From Gracilimonas sp031581265 (GTDB lineage: Bacteria > Bacteroidota > Rhodothermia > Balneolales > Balneolaceae), in assembly GCF_031581265.1 (NCBI RefSeq), contig NZ_JAVLBQ010000011.1, positions 14,892-78,891 of the forward strand: DNA of 64,000 nucleotides, written 5' to 3'. Positions 34,138 through 43,825 of this stretch are shown here, in pieces. Position 1 is the first letter of the stretch. Each line of letters starts with the position of its first letter. Made by a program: the position numbers and the translations under genes. The notes under the pieces are model-generated. The model was not told the DNA's origin, made no database searches, and was given only the letters and a program-made list of their open reading frames with translations.

Positions 34138-35910
34138 ATGGGTTTAATGGAAAAAATGAGAAACAGCACCGCTTTTATCCTTTGGGTGCTGATCGGTTCT
34201 TTTGGCCTTCTTTGGGTTTTAGCTGATGTTAACTTTTTTGATGCTATGCAAGCCGGCCCAAGTTCTTTGGGCACTGTAAACGGTGAAAAAATCTCAAATG
34301 AAGAGTACCAAAGCCGAGTTCAATATTATTCAAACGCTTACAGCCAGCAAACCGGGAATTCTCTTACTCCCGAAATGCGTGCTAATTATGAAAATCAGGC
34401 ATGGAATGAATTGGTTAATTCACGTCTTATCAATCAAAAAATGGATGAACTCGGTATCACCGTTTCCGATCAGGAAGTATTGGATATGGTTTTTGGCGAT
34501 AATCCCGCCCCGGTAATCCGGCAAAACTTTACCAGGGAAGATGGAACCATTGATCGTGCTGCCATTCAACAGGTACTCTCATCTAATGAATTTTCGCAAC
34601 AAGCTGTTGCCCTGGAACTTCAATTGCGTGAGCAAAAGCGTCAACAAAAACTCAACAACTTTATTTCTGCCGGGCTTCAGGTTACTGAAGAAGAAGTTGA
34701 GAAAGAATTTATTCGATCAAACAGTACCGCAGCTATTAATTATGTGCGGTTCCCCTACAGTGAGGTATCTGAAGAAGAATTAAATATTTCTGACAGTGAA
34801 CTCCGTGATTATTACAACCAAAACAGAGAACAATATCAGCGTGAAGAAAGTTACCGGTTTCAATATGTAACCTTTAGCAAACTTCCGACCGCTTCTGATA
34901 CCTCTGTTATTGTTGATGATGTACGGGAATTGCGAGAAGATTTTGCCAATGCTGAAAATGACTCACTATTCATTGCCCGCCAGGGTTCTTCAACGCCTTA
35001 CCGTTCTGCATTTGTAGCGCCAGAAGATATTCGCGAAGAATACCAAGCTGTTCTTGACCTTGAAGTTGGTGAAGTAAGCGATGTAATTCTTACTTCAAAC
35101 CAAGCAGCTATTCTAAAGAAAGAAGCTGAAGAGGATGGTCAGGTTAAGTTTCAAACAATGAGCTATAATATTCAAGCTCTGCCTGCTACCATTGATGACG
35201 CTAACGAACGAGCTGCCGACTTTGAATTTTTCGCTTCCGAAGAAACCGGTTTTGAAGAAGAAGCGGAATCAAGAAACCTTGAACTCGATGAAGCTTTTGC
35301 AACAAAAGGGAACACCTTTATCTCGGGACTTGGAAGCAGTCAACAAATTATGAGTTTTCTTGAAAATGCTGATGAGGGAGATGTATCTGATGTAATAGAA
35401 CTCAATTCGAACTTTGTAGTTTTAGAAGTATTGGAAATCACTCCGGAGGGCTATCGACCTTTTGAAGAAGTACAAGCTCAGGTTGAAAATGCCGTCAAAA
35501 TTGAGCGCAGAAAAGAATTAACCAAAGAACGTGCTCAAAACTTAGTTGAACAGTACCAAACTTTAGATGCCATTGCTGAAGCAACTGAAAATGAAATTCA
35601 AACTGCGAACAACCTACGTGCTAATGCAACGGTTATCAGCGGTGCGGGAAGAGAACCCATAGTGATTGGCGCTATCTTCTCTCTGAATGAAGGCGAAACA
35701 TCTGGTGCAATTGCCGGAAACAGCGCAACATTTGTAGTGGAAGTTGTTGAAAAAACAGAAGCCGATGTTGCCAACCTTGATGCTCAAACAAGAGACGAAA
35801 TTCGTGAACGACTTGAACAACAAAAATTCCAGGAATTCACTTCCGTCTGGTTAGACGAGCTCCGGGAAAATGCAGATATAACAGATAATCGATCTCGCTT
35901 ACTACAGTAA
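34138..35910 (+). CDS. PpiD/SurA-like membrane-anchored periplasmic chaperone
   Basis: 590 aa. One membrane anchor near the N terminus (about residues 12-30) with the body in the periplasm. A SurA_N-like helical region (VNGEKISNEEYQSRVQYY and following) spans about 45-200; the parvulin-type region in the middle is diverged, with little of the usual rotamase core. The C terminus has the second SurA-type helix bundle (FEEVQAQVENAVKIERR). Such proteins hold outer-membrane and exported proteins open for folding. It is monocistronic and ends at a strong terminator. Confidence 0.85.
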   Translation: MGLMEKMRNSTAFILWVLIGSFGLLWVLADVNFFDAMQAGPSSLGTVNGEKISNEEYQSRVQYYSNAYSQQTGNSLTPEMRANYENQAWNELVNSRLINQKMDELGITVSDQEVLDMVFGDNPAPVIRQNFTREDGTIDRAAIQQVLSSNEFSQQAVALELQLREQKRQQKLNNFISAGLQVTEEEVEKEFIRSNSTAAINYVRFPYSEVSEEELNISDSELRDYYNQNREQYQREESYRFQYVTFSKLPTASDTSVIVDDVRELREDFANAENDSLFIARQGSSTPYRSAFVAPEDIREEYQAVLDLEVGEVSDVILTSNQAAILKKEAEEDGQVKFQTMSYNIQALPATIDDANERAADFEFFASEETGFEEEAESRNLELDEAFATKGNTFISGLGSSQQIMSFLENADEGDVSDVIELNSNFVVLEVLEITPEGYRPFEEVQAQVENAVKIERRKELTKERAQNLVEQYQTLDAIAEATENEIQTANNLRANATVISGAGREPIVIGAIFSLNEGETSGAIAGNSATFVVEVVEKTEADVANLDAQTRDEIRERLEQQKFQEFTSVWLDELRENADITDNRSRLLQ

Positions 35911-35931
35911 AAATTTTTAGAGTGAAATTTT

Positions 35932-35965
35932 AAAGGGGTGAGAAGTTTTCTTCTCACCCTTTTTT
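35932..35965 (+). terminator. Rho-independent terminator after the PpiD-like gene
   Basis: The arms AAAGGGGTGAGAAG and TTCTCACCCTTTTT pair around a TTTTC loop and run into a T tract (35951-35965). Confidence 0.9.
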
Positions 35966-36010
35966 GTTTTAGCTAATGTACAGTTAATACAAAAGCCTTA
36001 GTTTAATCTC

Positions 36011-37138
36011 ATGTCTCCTAAACAACTACAATCTGATGCCTTCTGGATGGAAAAAGCTCTTGCACTGGCTGAGAAAGGAAAGGGCTATGTTTCTCCGAAT
36101 CCCATGGTAGGGTGTGTGGTTGTTTCAGAGGAAGGAAAAGAAATTGGCAGCGGTTATCATAAAGAATTTGGCAAACCCCATGCAGAAGTCAATGCCATAG
36201 AATCGGTTAAGGACAAAAATAAATTTAAAAATGCCACTGTTTATGTGACCCTTGAACCTTGCTCACATCACGGAAAAACCCCACCATGTGCTACCATGTT
36301 GGGTAAACTTCCACTCAAAAAAGTGGTTGTGGGCATGAAAGATCCCAATCCTGAAGTGAATGGCAAGGGAATTCTTCATCTCCGCAATAAAGGCATTGAG
36401 GTTGAGGTTGGTGTTTTAAAAGAAGAAGCTGAAAAAATGAACGAGTTTTTTGTTCACCACCAAACCTTTGGACGTCCTTTTATCACTTTAAAAGTGGCAC
36501 AAACCGCCGATGGCTTTTTAGCCGCTGCCGACGGAAATTCCCAGTGGATAACAGGCAAACAAGCTCGAAAACAGGTCCACAGATGGCGCTCAGAATATGA
36601 CGCCGTACTTGTTGGACGCACTACTGCTATGGTCGATAATCCCAGTTTAACTGTACGGCATGTTGCGGGCCGTCAACCCAAGCGAATTGTGATTGACGGC
36701 CCTTATGAGCTGCCGAAGGAACTGAACTTGTTTTCAGATAAATTCGAAGAAAAAACCATTGTCTTGACTTGGAATAAAGAAGCCTCAGCAACGGATGCCG
36801 ATCCCATGCTGAGAATGATGCAACAAAATTATTTTAGGGGTGAAGTTCTTCAACTGCCTAAACTGGAAGGTCATGTCGATTTGCGGCAAGCTTTCAAAGA
36901 ATTAGGGCAAAAAGGAATTTCTTCTATTTTAGTTGAAGGCGGACAGCAATTATCTTCCGCTCTAATACGGCAAGGTTTGGTGGACAAACTTGAACTATTT
37001 ATAGCTCCCAAATTGTTAGGTGCCGGTACACGATCAATCCTCAATATTGGGATCAACAAGATGAATGAAATTGCTGAGCTTAAGGATGTAAGTTGGACCA
37101 AAGTGGGCGATGACATGTTATTAACCGGATATTTTTAG
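36011..37138 (+). CDS. ribD: Bifunctional riboflavin deaminase/reductase
   Basis: 375 aa. The N-terminal deaminase domain carries the zinc site HAEVNAIE and PCSHHGKTPPC (residues about 57-98). The C-terminal reductase domain shows GNSQWITG, DAVLVGRTTAMVDNP, VEGGQQL and the final KVGDDMLLTGYF. It catalyses two successive steps from the GTP-derived pyrimidine in riboflavin synthesis. The ribE gene follows after three bases. I see no FMN riboswitch upstream; the 100-base gap is too short and lacks the conserved boxes. Confidence 0.96.
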   Translation: MSPKQLQSDAFWMEKALALAEKGKGYVSPNPMVGCVVVSEEGKEIGSGYHKEFGKPHAEVNAIESVKDKNKFKNATVYVTLEPCSHHGKTPPCATMLGKLPLKKVVVGMKDPNPEVNGKGILHLRNKGIEVEVGVLKEEAEKMNEFFVHHQTFGRPFITLKVAQTADGFLAAADGNSQWITGKQARKQVHRWRSEYDAVLVGRTTAMVDNPSLTVRHVAGRQPKRIVIDGPYELPKELNLFSDKFEEKTIVLTWNKEASATDADPMLRMMQQNYFRGEVLQLPKLEGHVDLRQAFKELGQKGISSILVEGGQQLSSALIRQGLVDKLELFIAPKLLGAGTRSILNIGINKMNEIAELKDVSWTKVGDDMLLTGYF

Positions 37139-37141
37139 CTT

Positions 37142-37747
37142 ATGTTTACAGGAATTATACAAGAAGTAGGAACCGTAGCGTCTATCAAATCTTTAAATGA
37201 GGGCGGTAAAGAAATATCCATTCAATGCTCTTTTGCCAAATCTTGTCATGTGGATGAAAGTATTTCCATCAACGGAGCCTGCCATACTGTTACATCATTT
37301 AATGAAGATATTTTTACGGTACAGAGTATTGAAGAAACCCTCCGAAAAACCTCTATTGGTGAACTTCAAAAAGGAGATCCGGTAAACCTTGAACGTTCGC
37401 TGACCTTAGAAACCGGCATCGAAGGACATTTGGTGCAGGGGCATGTTGATACCACTGGAAAAATCCTTGAAATGGAAAAGGAAGAAACCGGTTGGCTGCT
37501 CACTATAGAATACCCCGATGAATTTAAGAATATGATTGTGGGAAGAGGCAGCATTACCATGGAAGGAATTAGTTTAACAGTAGCCCGGGATCAGGGGAAC
37601 GCATTTGTTGTGGCCATTATACCCTACACGTGGAATCACACAAACCTAAAAGATAAAAAGCTTGGGGATGCTGTGAATCTGGAATTCGATGTAATTGGAA
37701 AATACGTTGTCAAATACCTTTCCGGATTAGGACAAGATTTTATCTGA
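37142..37747 (+). CDS. ribE: Riboflavin synthase alpha chain
   Basis: 201 aa with the internal duplication of the family. The N terminus MFTGIIQEVGTV is diagnostic, and each half has its own beta-barrel signature (INGACHTVTSF and MEGISLTVARDQG). The enzyme dismutates two lumazine molecules to riboflavin. It is the second gene of the ribD-ribE operon. Its end abuts the convergent lptD gene with no gap. Confidence 0.96.
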   Translation: MFTGIIQEVGTVASIKSLNEGGKEISIQCSFAKSCHVDESISINGACHTVTSFNEDIFTVQSIEETLRKTSIGELQKGDPVNLERSLTLETGIEGHLVQGHVDTTGKILEMEKEETGWLLTIEYPDEFKNMIVGRGSITMEGISLTVARDQGNAFVVAIIPYTWNHTNLKDKKLGDAVNLEFDVIGKYVVKYLSGLGQDFI

Positions 37748-40447
37748 TCAATTAAAGATACCTGGTCCGCCACCAATACCGCCGCCTCTTCTTCCCCGGC
37801 CTGATGGACTGGAACTTCTTTCAAGATTCTTGAGAATTGGCAGCTTCTGAAACAGGCTTTGAATTTGAGAGCTGTTCACACTTAACCTGAAGAAATAGTA
37901 TTGAAATTCTCCAAAGGGATTGATTTGAAATGAAAGGTCCCAGCACTCTAAATTTCTTCTAAGTGAAAATTGGGAAGGAGTAAATTCTTTAGCAATAAAA
38001 TCGTATCCCATATCTGTATTAAATTGCCATTTTGGGGTGAGGTTGAATGAAATATTTGATGCCCGTAACGTTGCTCTTTTCTGCGGATCTTCCCCAAACC
38101 TATAATTCCAGCTATAACTGAAATTTAGTGAAATGCTCCATGGGGAACTGATGGGAGCAATCGGTTCATATCCAAAATTCGGGTCTATAGCTTCAAACCT
38201 TGATTGGTTGAAAGGGTCATATCGTTTTCTATATACCGGTGTAAATACTTCAACACCTCTTTGTCCACCCCGAAATGAGGTGCTTGCATTCAATGAAAAC
38301 GACTGAAGTTGTGCCAACTTTTTACCCTCTTCTATAAAAAACTTATCAACTTCCCTGCCATTCTCATTAAACTGATAAAAAGAAAAACGGGCGTTTGCAC
38401 TTAAATTTAGCCCGGATATAGCACTTGAGCTTATCCGAGCATTTAAATCGCTGAGTTTGAGACTGTCTGCTGCAAAGTTATAAGACGAGCTTAATGAAAG
38501 GTTGTCAATGAACCGAATATTCTTTTCTGAAACTTCCCCTGTGCTGTCTCTTTTTACTAACTTTGTTTCAAAATTATTATTCACCGAAAAGTTCAGGGAT
38601 CGTACCTCCCCTCTCCCCGGCCCTCCGAAAATTTGGTCTTCAAAGATGGAATACTTCTGAGTTGTTCCGGATGTATCGGTTTGAACGGTTCTGTAATAAC
38701 CCCATTTTTCTGTACTGAAGTCAGGGCTGTAGCTGAAACCAATAGATGGCCGTACGGTATGTCGAAATCCTTCAAAATTCCCAATCTTTATATTCGAAAC
38801 CCCATAAAAGGTCGTACTAAAACTCAATCCGGTACTAAATTCCCGTCCCGCTTTAAATCCATATTTTTTCTCTTCTTCAACCCGGTTTGAATCTGCATTG
38901 AATGTCTTTTGGGTATACGAAGGATACCAGTTTTCCTCAAGATTGAAATTTGCTGAGGTGTTCAAATAACGACTGGGAATCAACCGCCCAACCCGAACAC
39001 TCGCCGATTGCTGAAATCCGGCCTGAATATAATCGTCATTACCTGTTGCCTCTTCGTACAAATCAGGATCTGTTAATGCATCAAAAAATGATATATCGGA
39101 ACTGTCAGCATCAATGGGATCGAAATTAAATCGGGACCTCAGTGTATTATCATAACTCAAACTTATGGATTCGTACCAACTTTGTTCGCCTCCCCCACTA
39201 TTACTTTGGAATGGGGAAATAGTTTTTAGCCTGAAGTTCATGGTAGGTCCGCTTACCCGCGTAGAAAAGTTGGTGAAATTTTGAACCAGCTGAGTGTTTG
39301 TACTAAAGGTAAACAAGTTCTCAGGGTGTTTATAGTTATAAGAAATTCGAGAACTTGAATTTGTTTCTGCCCGGTCATCAATATCATAGGAATTTCGGCG
39401 ATTATAATCTGCAGTACGAAGGTTTACATTAGCAGATAAAGAGGCAAAGGGTGAAATCGTCTGACTGTGCTGCAACGATAATGACTTTTGAGTGGTCTCG
39501 GTATATCCGGGATCCGTAGGCTCAAGTCCGCGGTCTTTGGAATATCCAAATTGAACGGATCCACTATATTCATCGGTATTTCTGTATTGTACTGAGCTGT
39601 TTAAGTAGATAGTCCCCGAAGTGTAGATATCACCACTAACCTGCCCGGTTAAGTAATCATTGAAATACTGAAACCATCCCACATTTTGTAAACCCAACCC
39701 ACGATTTTGCTGATCCTGAAAAGCATAAGTTGGAGTCAGTAAACCTGACCGTTTCTTCTCAATATCAGTTGGTACGTACCCAAACGGAAATATAATAGGG
39801 TAGGGGATATCGAGTATGTACAACTGCGCATTGCTAAAAAACAATTCATCCTGATCAACTACTTTCATTTTTTTTGCCTTCAGATAATAATACATATACT
39901 CAGGCGGACAAGTTGAGTAAACGCCATCTTCAATAAACACTTCAGTGTCGTTTACATTTTTGATTTTAGAGCCAATCAAATTTCCTTCGGCTACATTAAC
40001 CTGGGCCTCCTCAAACTTCCCTTTCTCGGTTTTATAGTTGAAGAGGATGCGCGTGCTTTTAATCTCATCCGATTCCCGAATCAACACCGGCCGGGAGAGG
40101 CTATCTTGCGGAGTTAGCGTTCGGGCTTCGACCGTAGTGTTATCAATATCTACATTGATTTCACCGGCCTGCAACTCTCCCGAACTATGTTTTACTTGTG
40201 CAGAACCGAACAGAAAAGCCTTTTTACCAGACCGAAAATCTATAACCAACGAATCTGATGATTGAAACCGGACTGCATTTTCAGGCAGCGAAGAATCGAG
40301 GGGAGCTGAAGCGTTTGAGGTCGCCGATGTGTCCGGGGATAATTGATCGGGCGGGGTAATTTGTCCGAATGCGGTACCAGACAGTAAAAAATACAGGCAT
40401 ATAGCAAAAAGGCAGGTACCTATATTTTTTGGTATGGTAAAAAGCAT
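37748..40447 (-). CDS. lptD: LptD-like outer-membrane LPS assembly protein
   Basis: 899 aa. Signal peptide of about 28 residues (ending AFGQ). The OstA/LptA-like jelly-roll region covers about residues 55-190 (SDSLVIDFRSGKKAFLFGSAQVKH, GRVR-like strands), followed by a large beta-barrel to the C terminus with alternating aromatic strands. This matches the Bacteroidota 'putative LptD' group, in which the usual disulfide-forming cysteines are reduced in number. It inserts lipopolysaccharide into the outer leaflet. It lies 12 bases downstream of the ROK kinase gene. The last 20 residues are Gly/Arg-rich, which is unusual for a barrel end. Confidence 0.88.
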   Translation of the reverse strand: MLFTIPKNIGTCLFAICLYFLLSGTAFGQITPPDQLSPDTSATSNASAPLDSSLPENAVRFQSSDSLVIDFRSGKKAFLFGSAQVKHSSGELQAGEINVDIDNTTVEARTLTPQDSLSRPVLIRESDEIKSTRILFNYKTEKGKFEEAQVNVAEGNLIGSKIKNVNDTEVFIEDGVYSTCPPEYMYYYLKAKKMKVVDQDELFFSNAQLYILDIPYPIIFPFGYVPTDIEKKRSGLLTPTYAFQDQQNRGLGLQNVGWFQYFNDYLTGQVSGDIYTSGTIYLNSSVQYRNTDEYSGSVQFGYSKDRGLEPTDPGYTETTQKSLSLQHSQTISPFASLSANVNLRTADYNRRNSYDIDDRAETNSSSRISYNYKHPENLFTFSTNTQLVQNFTNFSTRVSGPTMNFRLKTISPFQSNSGGGEQSWYESISLSYDNTLRSRFNFDPIDADSSDISFFDALTDPDLYEEATGNDDYIQAGFQQSASVRVGRLIPSRYLNTSANFNLEENWYPSYTQKTFNADSNRVEEEKKYGFKAGREFSTGLSFSTTFYGVSNIKIGNFEGFRHTVRPSIGFSYSPDFSTEKWGYYRTVQTDTSGTTQKYSIFEDQIFGGPGRGEVRSLNFSVNNNFETKLVKRDSTGEVSEKNIRFIDNLSLSSSYNFAADSLKLSDLNARISSSAISGLNLSANARFSFYQFNENGREVDKFFIEEGKKLAQLQSFSLNASTSFRGGQRGVEVFTPVYRKRYDPFNQSRFEAIDPNFGYEPIAPISSPWSISLNFSYSWNYRFGEDPQKRATLRASNISFNLTPKWQFNTDMGYDFIAKEFTPSQFSLRRNLECWDLSFQINPFGEFQYYFFRLSVNSSQIQSLFQKLPILKNLERSSSPSGRGRRGGGIGGGPGIFN

Positions 40448-40459
40448 ACGGCTTGTTAG

Positions 40460-41404
40460 TTATGAAAAAGAGTCAAAAGCGAGCCCTGCTGCACCTAATA
40501 AAGCACTGTCGTTACCTAATTCTTCATGGACCAGCTCAAAGCCTTCTTTAAACGGTTCCATCATATGCTTTCGTACAATTTCTCTGGCCGGTTCAAATAA
40601 ATAATCGCCTGCTTTTGAGACTCCGCCGCTTACCACGAATTTTCTTATATCCATCATGTGCACATAATTTATGATAGCATATCCTAGCCGCTGTCCACTT
40701 TTGGCTAAAATCTCCATGGCCAATTCGTTGCCTTGATTCGCTGCATTTGTTATATCAACAGGCTCCATTTTATCAAAGTCGTTGGCAAATTTTTTATACA
40801 ATGGATTGCCGGGATTCTGGGTAATCAGGTCTGTTGCAAAGCGACTCAAAAAACGCTGTCCTAAATAAGCCTCTACAGTCCCACGGGTTACACTGTTTGA
40901 AAGTGGTCCGTGATAATCTATAATCACGTGACCCAATTCGCCGGCCATGCCTTGTGTTCCTTTAAAAAGGGTGCGTTCATAAATGATTCCTCCACCAACA
41001 CCGGTGCCAAGTGTTATCATGATAAAACTATCGAAATTTTGCCCGGCTCCAAAGTGCATGGAACCCAGTGCAGCAATGTTGGCATCATTTTCAATTTTAC
41101 AGGGAATTCCTATCCGACCCTCAATTTCTTTGGAAGCATTAACTGAAATCCAACCCGGTAAATTTGGTGGATTATTCACCGTTGTTTGATCTTTAGAAAC
41201 CATCCCCGGCATACCCATTCCAATGCCCACAATATCATTTTTTTTTATCAAATCCTTTATGGTCTCGGCAATGCGGTCTAATAAATGGTCTCTGCCCAGG
41301 TTAGCTTGTGTTGGAGTGGTAACTTGTTCAATAATACCTTTATCACGATCAACTACAGCGGCTTTTATATTTGTGCCACCAAGGTCTACTCCAATTACTT
41401 TCAT
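40460..41404 (-). CDS. ROK-family sugar kinase (glucokinase-like)
   Basis: 314 aa from the ATG at 41404, which starts directly at MKVIGVDLGGTNIKAAVV. The ATP-binding motif GVDLGGTNIKAAV, the sugar-site END in CKIENDANIAALG and the GTGVGGGI loop are present. The HVIIDYHG segment lacks the full CXCGXXGC zinc site of many ROK proteins. It phosphorylates glucose or a related hexose. Operon with lptD downstream and the FtsB-like gene upstream (78 bases). Confidence 0.9.
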   Translation of the reverse strand: MKVIGVDLGGTNIKAAVVDRDKGIIEQVTTPTQANLGRDHLLDRIAETIKDLIKKNDIVGIGMGMPGMVSKDQTTVNNPPNLPGWISVNASKEIEGRIGIPCKIENDANIAALGSMHFGAGQNFDSFIMITLGTGVGGGIIYERTLFKGTQGMAGELGHVIIDYHGPLSNSVTRGTVEAYLGQRFLSRFATDLITQNPGNPLYKKFANDFDKMEPVDITNAANQGNELAMEILAKSGQRLGYAIINYVHMMDIRKFVVSGGVSKAGDYLFEPAREIVRKHMMEPFKEGFELVHEELGNDSALLGAAGLAFDSFS

Positions 41405-41482
41405 TTGGTTTATCTTAGATAGAAGCTTTGGTTTATTTTGAAAGAAGATAATGGGCAAACTTGCCCGAACCAAACAGAACTC

Positions 41483-41788
41483 TTATTTCTCACGCTTTAC
41501 TTTATATACGGTCTCACCCGGTTTTCTCATCCCATATTCTTCACGGGCAATTTTCTCAAGGAGTGCAGGATCGTTTTCTAATTCTTCAATCTTTTTCTTT
41601 AGCTCTTCAGAGTCTGCGTTTAACTGTTCGGTTCTTTCTTTCAGCTCTTTTTTCTGTGAGTTAAGGTCCCAGCGGGTTTTCAGGCTATAGGTATCTATAA
41701 AGGCAAACCATGCAACTACAAATGCGGTGAGCAATAACACCAGAAAAGATTTTTTCCAACGCAGTGGATTAAAAAATTGTAGATTCAT
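41483..41788 (-). CDS. FtsB/DivIC-type septum formation initiator
   Basis: 101 aa. One membrane segment (about residues 15-33), then a coiled coil rich in Lys/Glu/Leu (about 40-75), then LLEKIAREEYGMRKPGETVYKV, the C-terminal signature of the DivIC/FtsB family. It is a structural part of the divisome that links FtsL to FtsQ. It is divergent from the PLD-nuclease gene. Confidence 0.9.
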   Translation of the reverse strand: MNLQFFNPLRWKKSFLVLLLTAFVVAWFAFIDTYSLKTRWDLNSQKKELKERTEQLNADSEELKKKIEELENDPALLEKIAREEYGMRKPGETVYKVKREK

Positions 41789-41867
41789 ACTTAAGCCTGT
41801 AGATTTCAGTTATATTTCTAAAATACATTAATCTGGCTATTAAGTACAATTCAGAGTTTATTCTCTT

Positions 41868-43805
41868 ATGAAACTCAGCATTTTATGCTATAAAAAGCTT
41901 TTGATGATATGCCTTTTTGGCTTGAGCAGTTTTTCTGTCTCAGCACAAAGTGAAGAATGGATCGAAGTCTATTTTAATATGCCGGCAGATCATTCTGTAG
42001 CCCTCCCGGGAAACGAAAATAACAGTAATTGGGATTTGATTGGAACTCTGGAAAACCTAATCGACTCGGCAACCACCAGCGTTGATTTCTGTATTTATGA
42101 TATTGAACACAAACGCATTGCTCATGCTCTTTCCCGGGCGGCAGAAAGAGGGATGCGCGTTCGAGTTGTAACCGACGACCATAACCGAACGGATGCAGGT
42201 AAATATGACCTCGAAGTGTGGGCTATCTTAGCATCAGCCGGCATTATTTCCATTGATGACGACGGAGACATTTATAATCCTGACGGCAGCATTACCGATA
42301 ATGACCTGGTGAACAACAGTTCTGACATGCACAACAAATTTGCCGTCATTGACTACCTCAGTCCGTCACCGGATGATGATTATGTGTGGACCGGCTCAAC
42401 CAACATGACCTATACCGGACCCTATAACACGAATCATACCATTGTCATCAAAGACACCGAAATAGCTAAAGTGTACACGGATGAATTTGAGCAAATGTGG
42501 GGCGATGACGACGAAACTCCCAATGCTTCCCAAGCCGACTTTCACAAAGACAAAGAAAATGTCAGCCAAAATATTTTTGATGTAGACGGAACTAAAGTTG
42601 AAGTGTATTTCGCCCCCATTAACAGAGACCGTTCCAAGCCAAGTGTAAGTGATCGTTTGGTTCAACTCGTTAACAACGAAGCACAGCATGATATCAACTT
42701 CCAGGCATTTGCCATTACTCCGACTATTCCCCTCAGTGAAGCTATGTGGAACCAAACAGCTGATGGGCAGATACTGCTTCGCGGAGCCATTGATCGTCGA
42801 TTTTACAGCCGCTATGAAAGTGCCGGAGATATTTGGGGAAGTCCGGAAGCACGATTAGGAAACAGAATGATCCTCCCGGCCAACGAACTTCGCACCCTTC
42901 ACCATAAAGTCTTGCTTTTAGATACTGAACATCCCGCTGAGGATGATATTGCGGTTACCGTAGCCGGCTCCTATAATTTTTCGATGAATGCCGAAATGAA
43001 TAATGATGAAAATACGCTCATCATTTTTTCCGATGAAATTACCAATCAGTTCTACCAGGATTTTATGGGCTTGATGAGCCGGGCTAAAGAAGAAACCTAT
43101 CCCCCCGCACCTCCGGTTGATACCGATACCTGGTATGAAGTTTTTTCCGTTACTGATGGAAGTCGTTTTGAAATTGAAATTGCACCCGGCTTTGGATATG
43201 GTGTTCGTTTTCTGGGGGTTGATGTTCCTTCCATTTATGCCGGGGAAGATTCTGCCCGATATTTCTCCGGAGCTGCTGCCGAATATCTCCAAAACCTATT
43301 GGAGGGTAGAAAAGTAAGACTGAAAGGATTTGACGGGGAAGAACCCGAATCTCGCTACAATGCTTTTCAAGCTTATGTGGAAATGGAGTACGATAACGGA
43401 CCGGTAAGCCTAAACAAAATTCTTTTAGAAAATGGATATGGCACAACTTCTGTCTACTATCGTCAACATCAAGATTCTGTGGCCGCTTTTAAACAATATC
43501 AACAAAGAGCAAAGGAACAAGAAAAAGGCTTATGGAAAAACCCTGATAAAATTGGAACCAAAGTTTTAAGAGCTAATGAAGTTGATACCGGAAGCCCAAC
43601 GAATGTGATGTTCCCTATTAACATCAATACTGCTGATGAAGCTACTTTACAGCTTTTACCCGGAATTGGCCCGGCCTATGCCGGCAGAATTATCCAATAT
43701 CGTTTAGAAAACGGAAGCTTTAAAAGTGTGGATGAAATAACCAACATCCGCGGAATAGGCCCTAAAACATTGGAAAAGTTACGCCCGATTGTAACACTCG
43801 ATTAG
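41868..43805 (+). CDS. Exported three-domain nuclease: phospholipase-D-like, staphylococcal-nuclease-like, ComEA-type HhH
   Basis: 645 aa. Signal peptide of about 27 residues (ending VSAQ). Two HKD half-sites of the PLD superfamily: HNKFAVID with GSTN downstream (His 155) and HHKVLLLD with GSYNFS downstream (His 345-346). A thermonuclease-like domain follows at about 420-565 (VRFLGVDVPSIYAGED, then EPESRYNAFQAYV and LLENGYGTTSV); the catalytic Arg/Glu pattern is partly replaced. The C terminus (about 578-645) is a helix-hairpin-helix pair (NINTADEATLQLLPGIGPAYA, PKTLEKLRPIV). The combination suggests a secreted DNA-degrading or DNA-uptake enzyme. Monocistronic. Confidence 0.87.
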   Translation: MKLSILCYKKLLMICLFGLSSFSVSAQSEEWIEVYFNMPADHSVALPGNENNSNWDLIGTLENLIDSATTSVDFCIYDIEHKRIAHALSRAAERGMRVRVVTDDHNRTDAGKYDLEVWAILASAGIISIDDDGDIYNPDGSITDNDLVNNSSDMHNKFAVIDYLSPSPDDDYVWTGSTNMTYTGPYNTNHTIVIKDTEIAKVYTDEFEQMWGDDDETPNASQADFHKDKENVSQNIFDVDGTKVEVYFAPINRDRSKPSVSDRLVQLVNNEAQHDINFQAFAITPTIPLSEAMWNQTADGQILLRGAIDRRFYSRYESAGDIWGSPEARLGNRMILPANELRTLHHKVLLLDTEHPAEDDIAVTVAGSYNFSMNAEMNNDENTLIIFSDEITNQFYQDFMGLMSRAKEETYPPAPPVDTDTWYEVFSVTDGSRFEIEIAPGFGYGVRFLGVDVPSIYAGEDSARYFSGAAAEYLQNLLEGRKVRLKGFDGEEPESRYNAFQAYVEMEYDNGPVSLNKILLENGYGTTSVYYRQHQDSVAAFKQYQQRAKEQEKGLWKNPDKIGTKVLRANEVDTGSPTNVMFPININTADEATLQLLPGIGPAYAGRIIQYRLENGSFKSVDEITNIRGIGPKTLEKLRPIVTLD

Positions 43806-43825
43806 GCCCTATTTTATTTTAAAAT

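Noticed and set aside
36011..37747. FMN riboswitch before ribD
   Set aside because: The gap to the upstream terminator is short and the conserved RFN boxes are missing.
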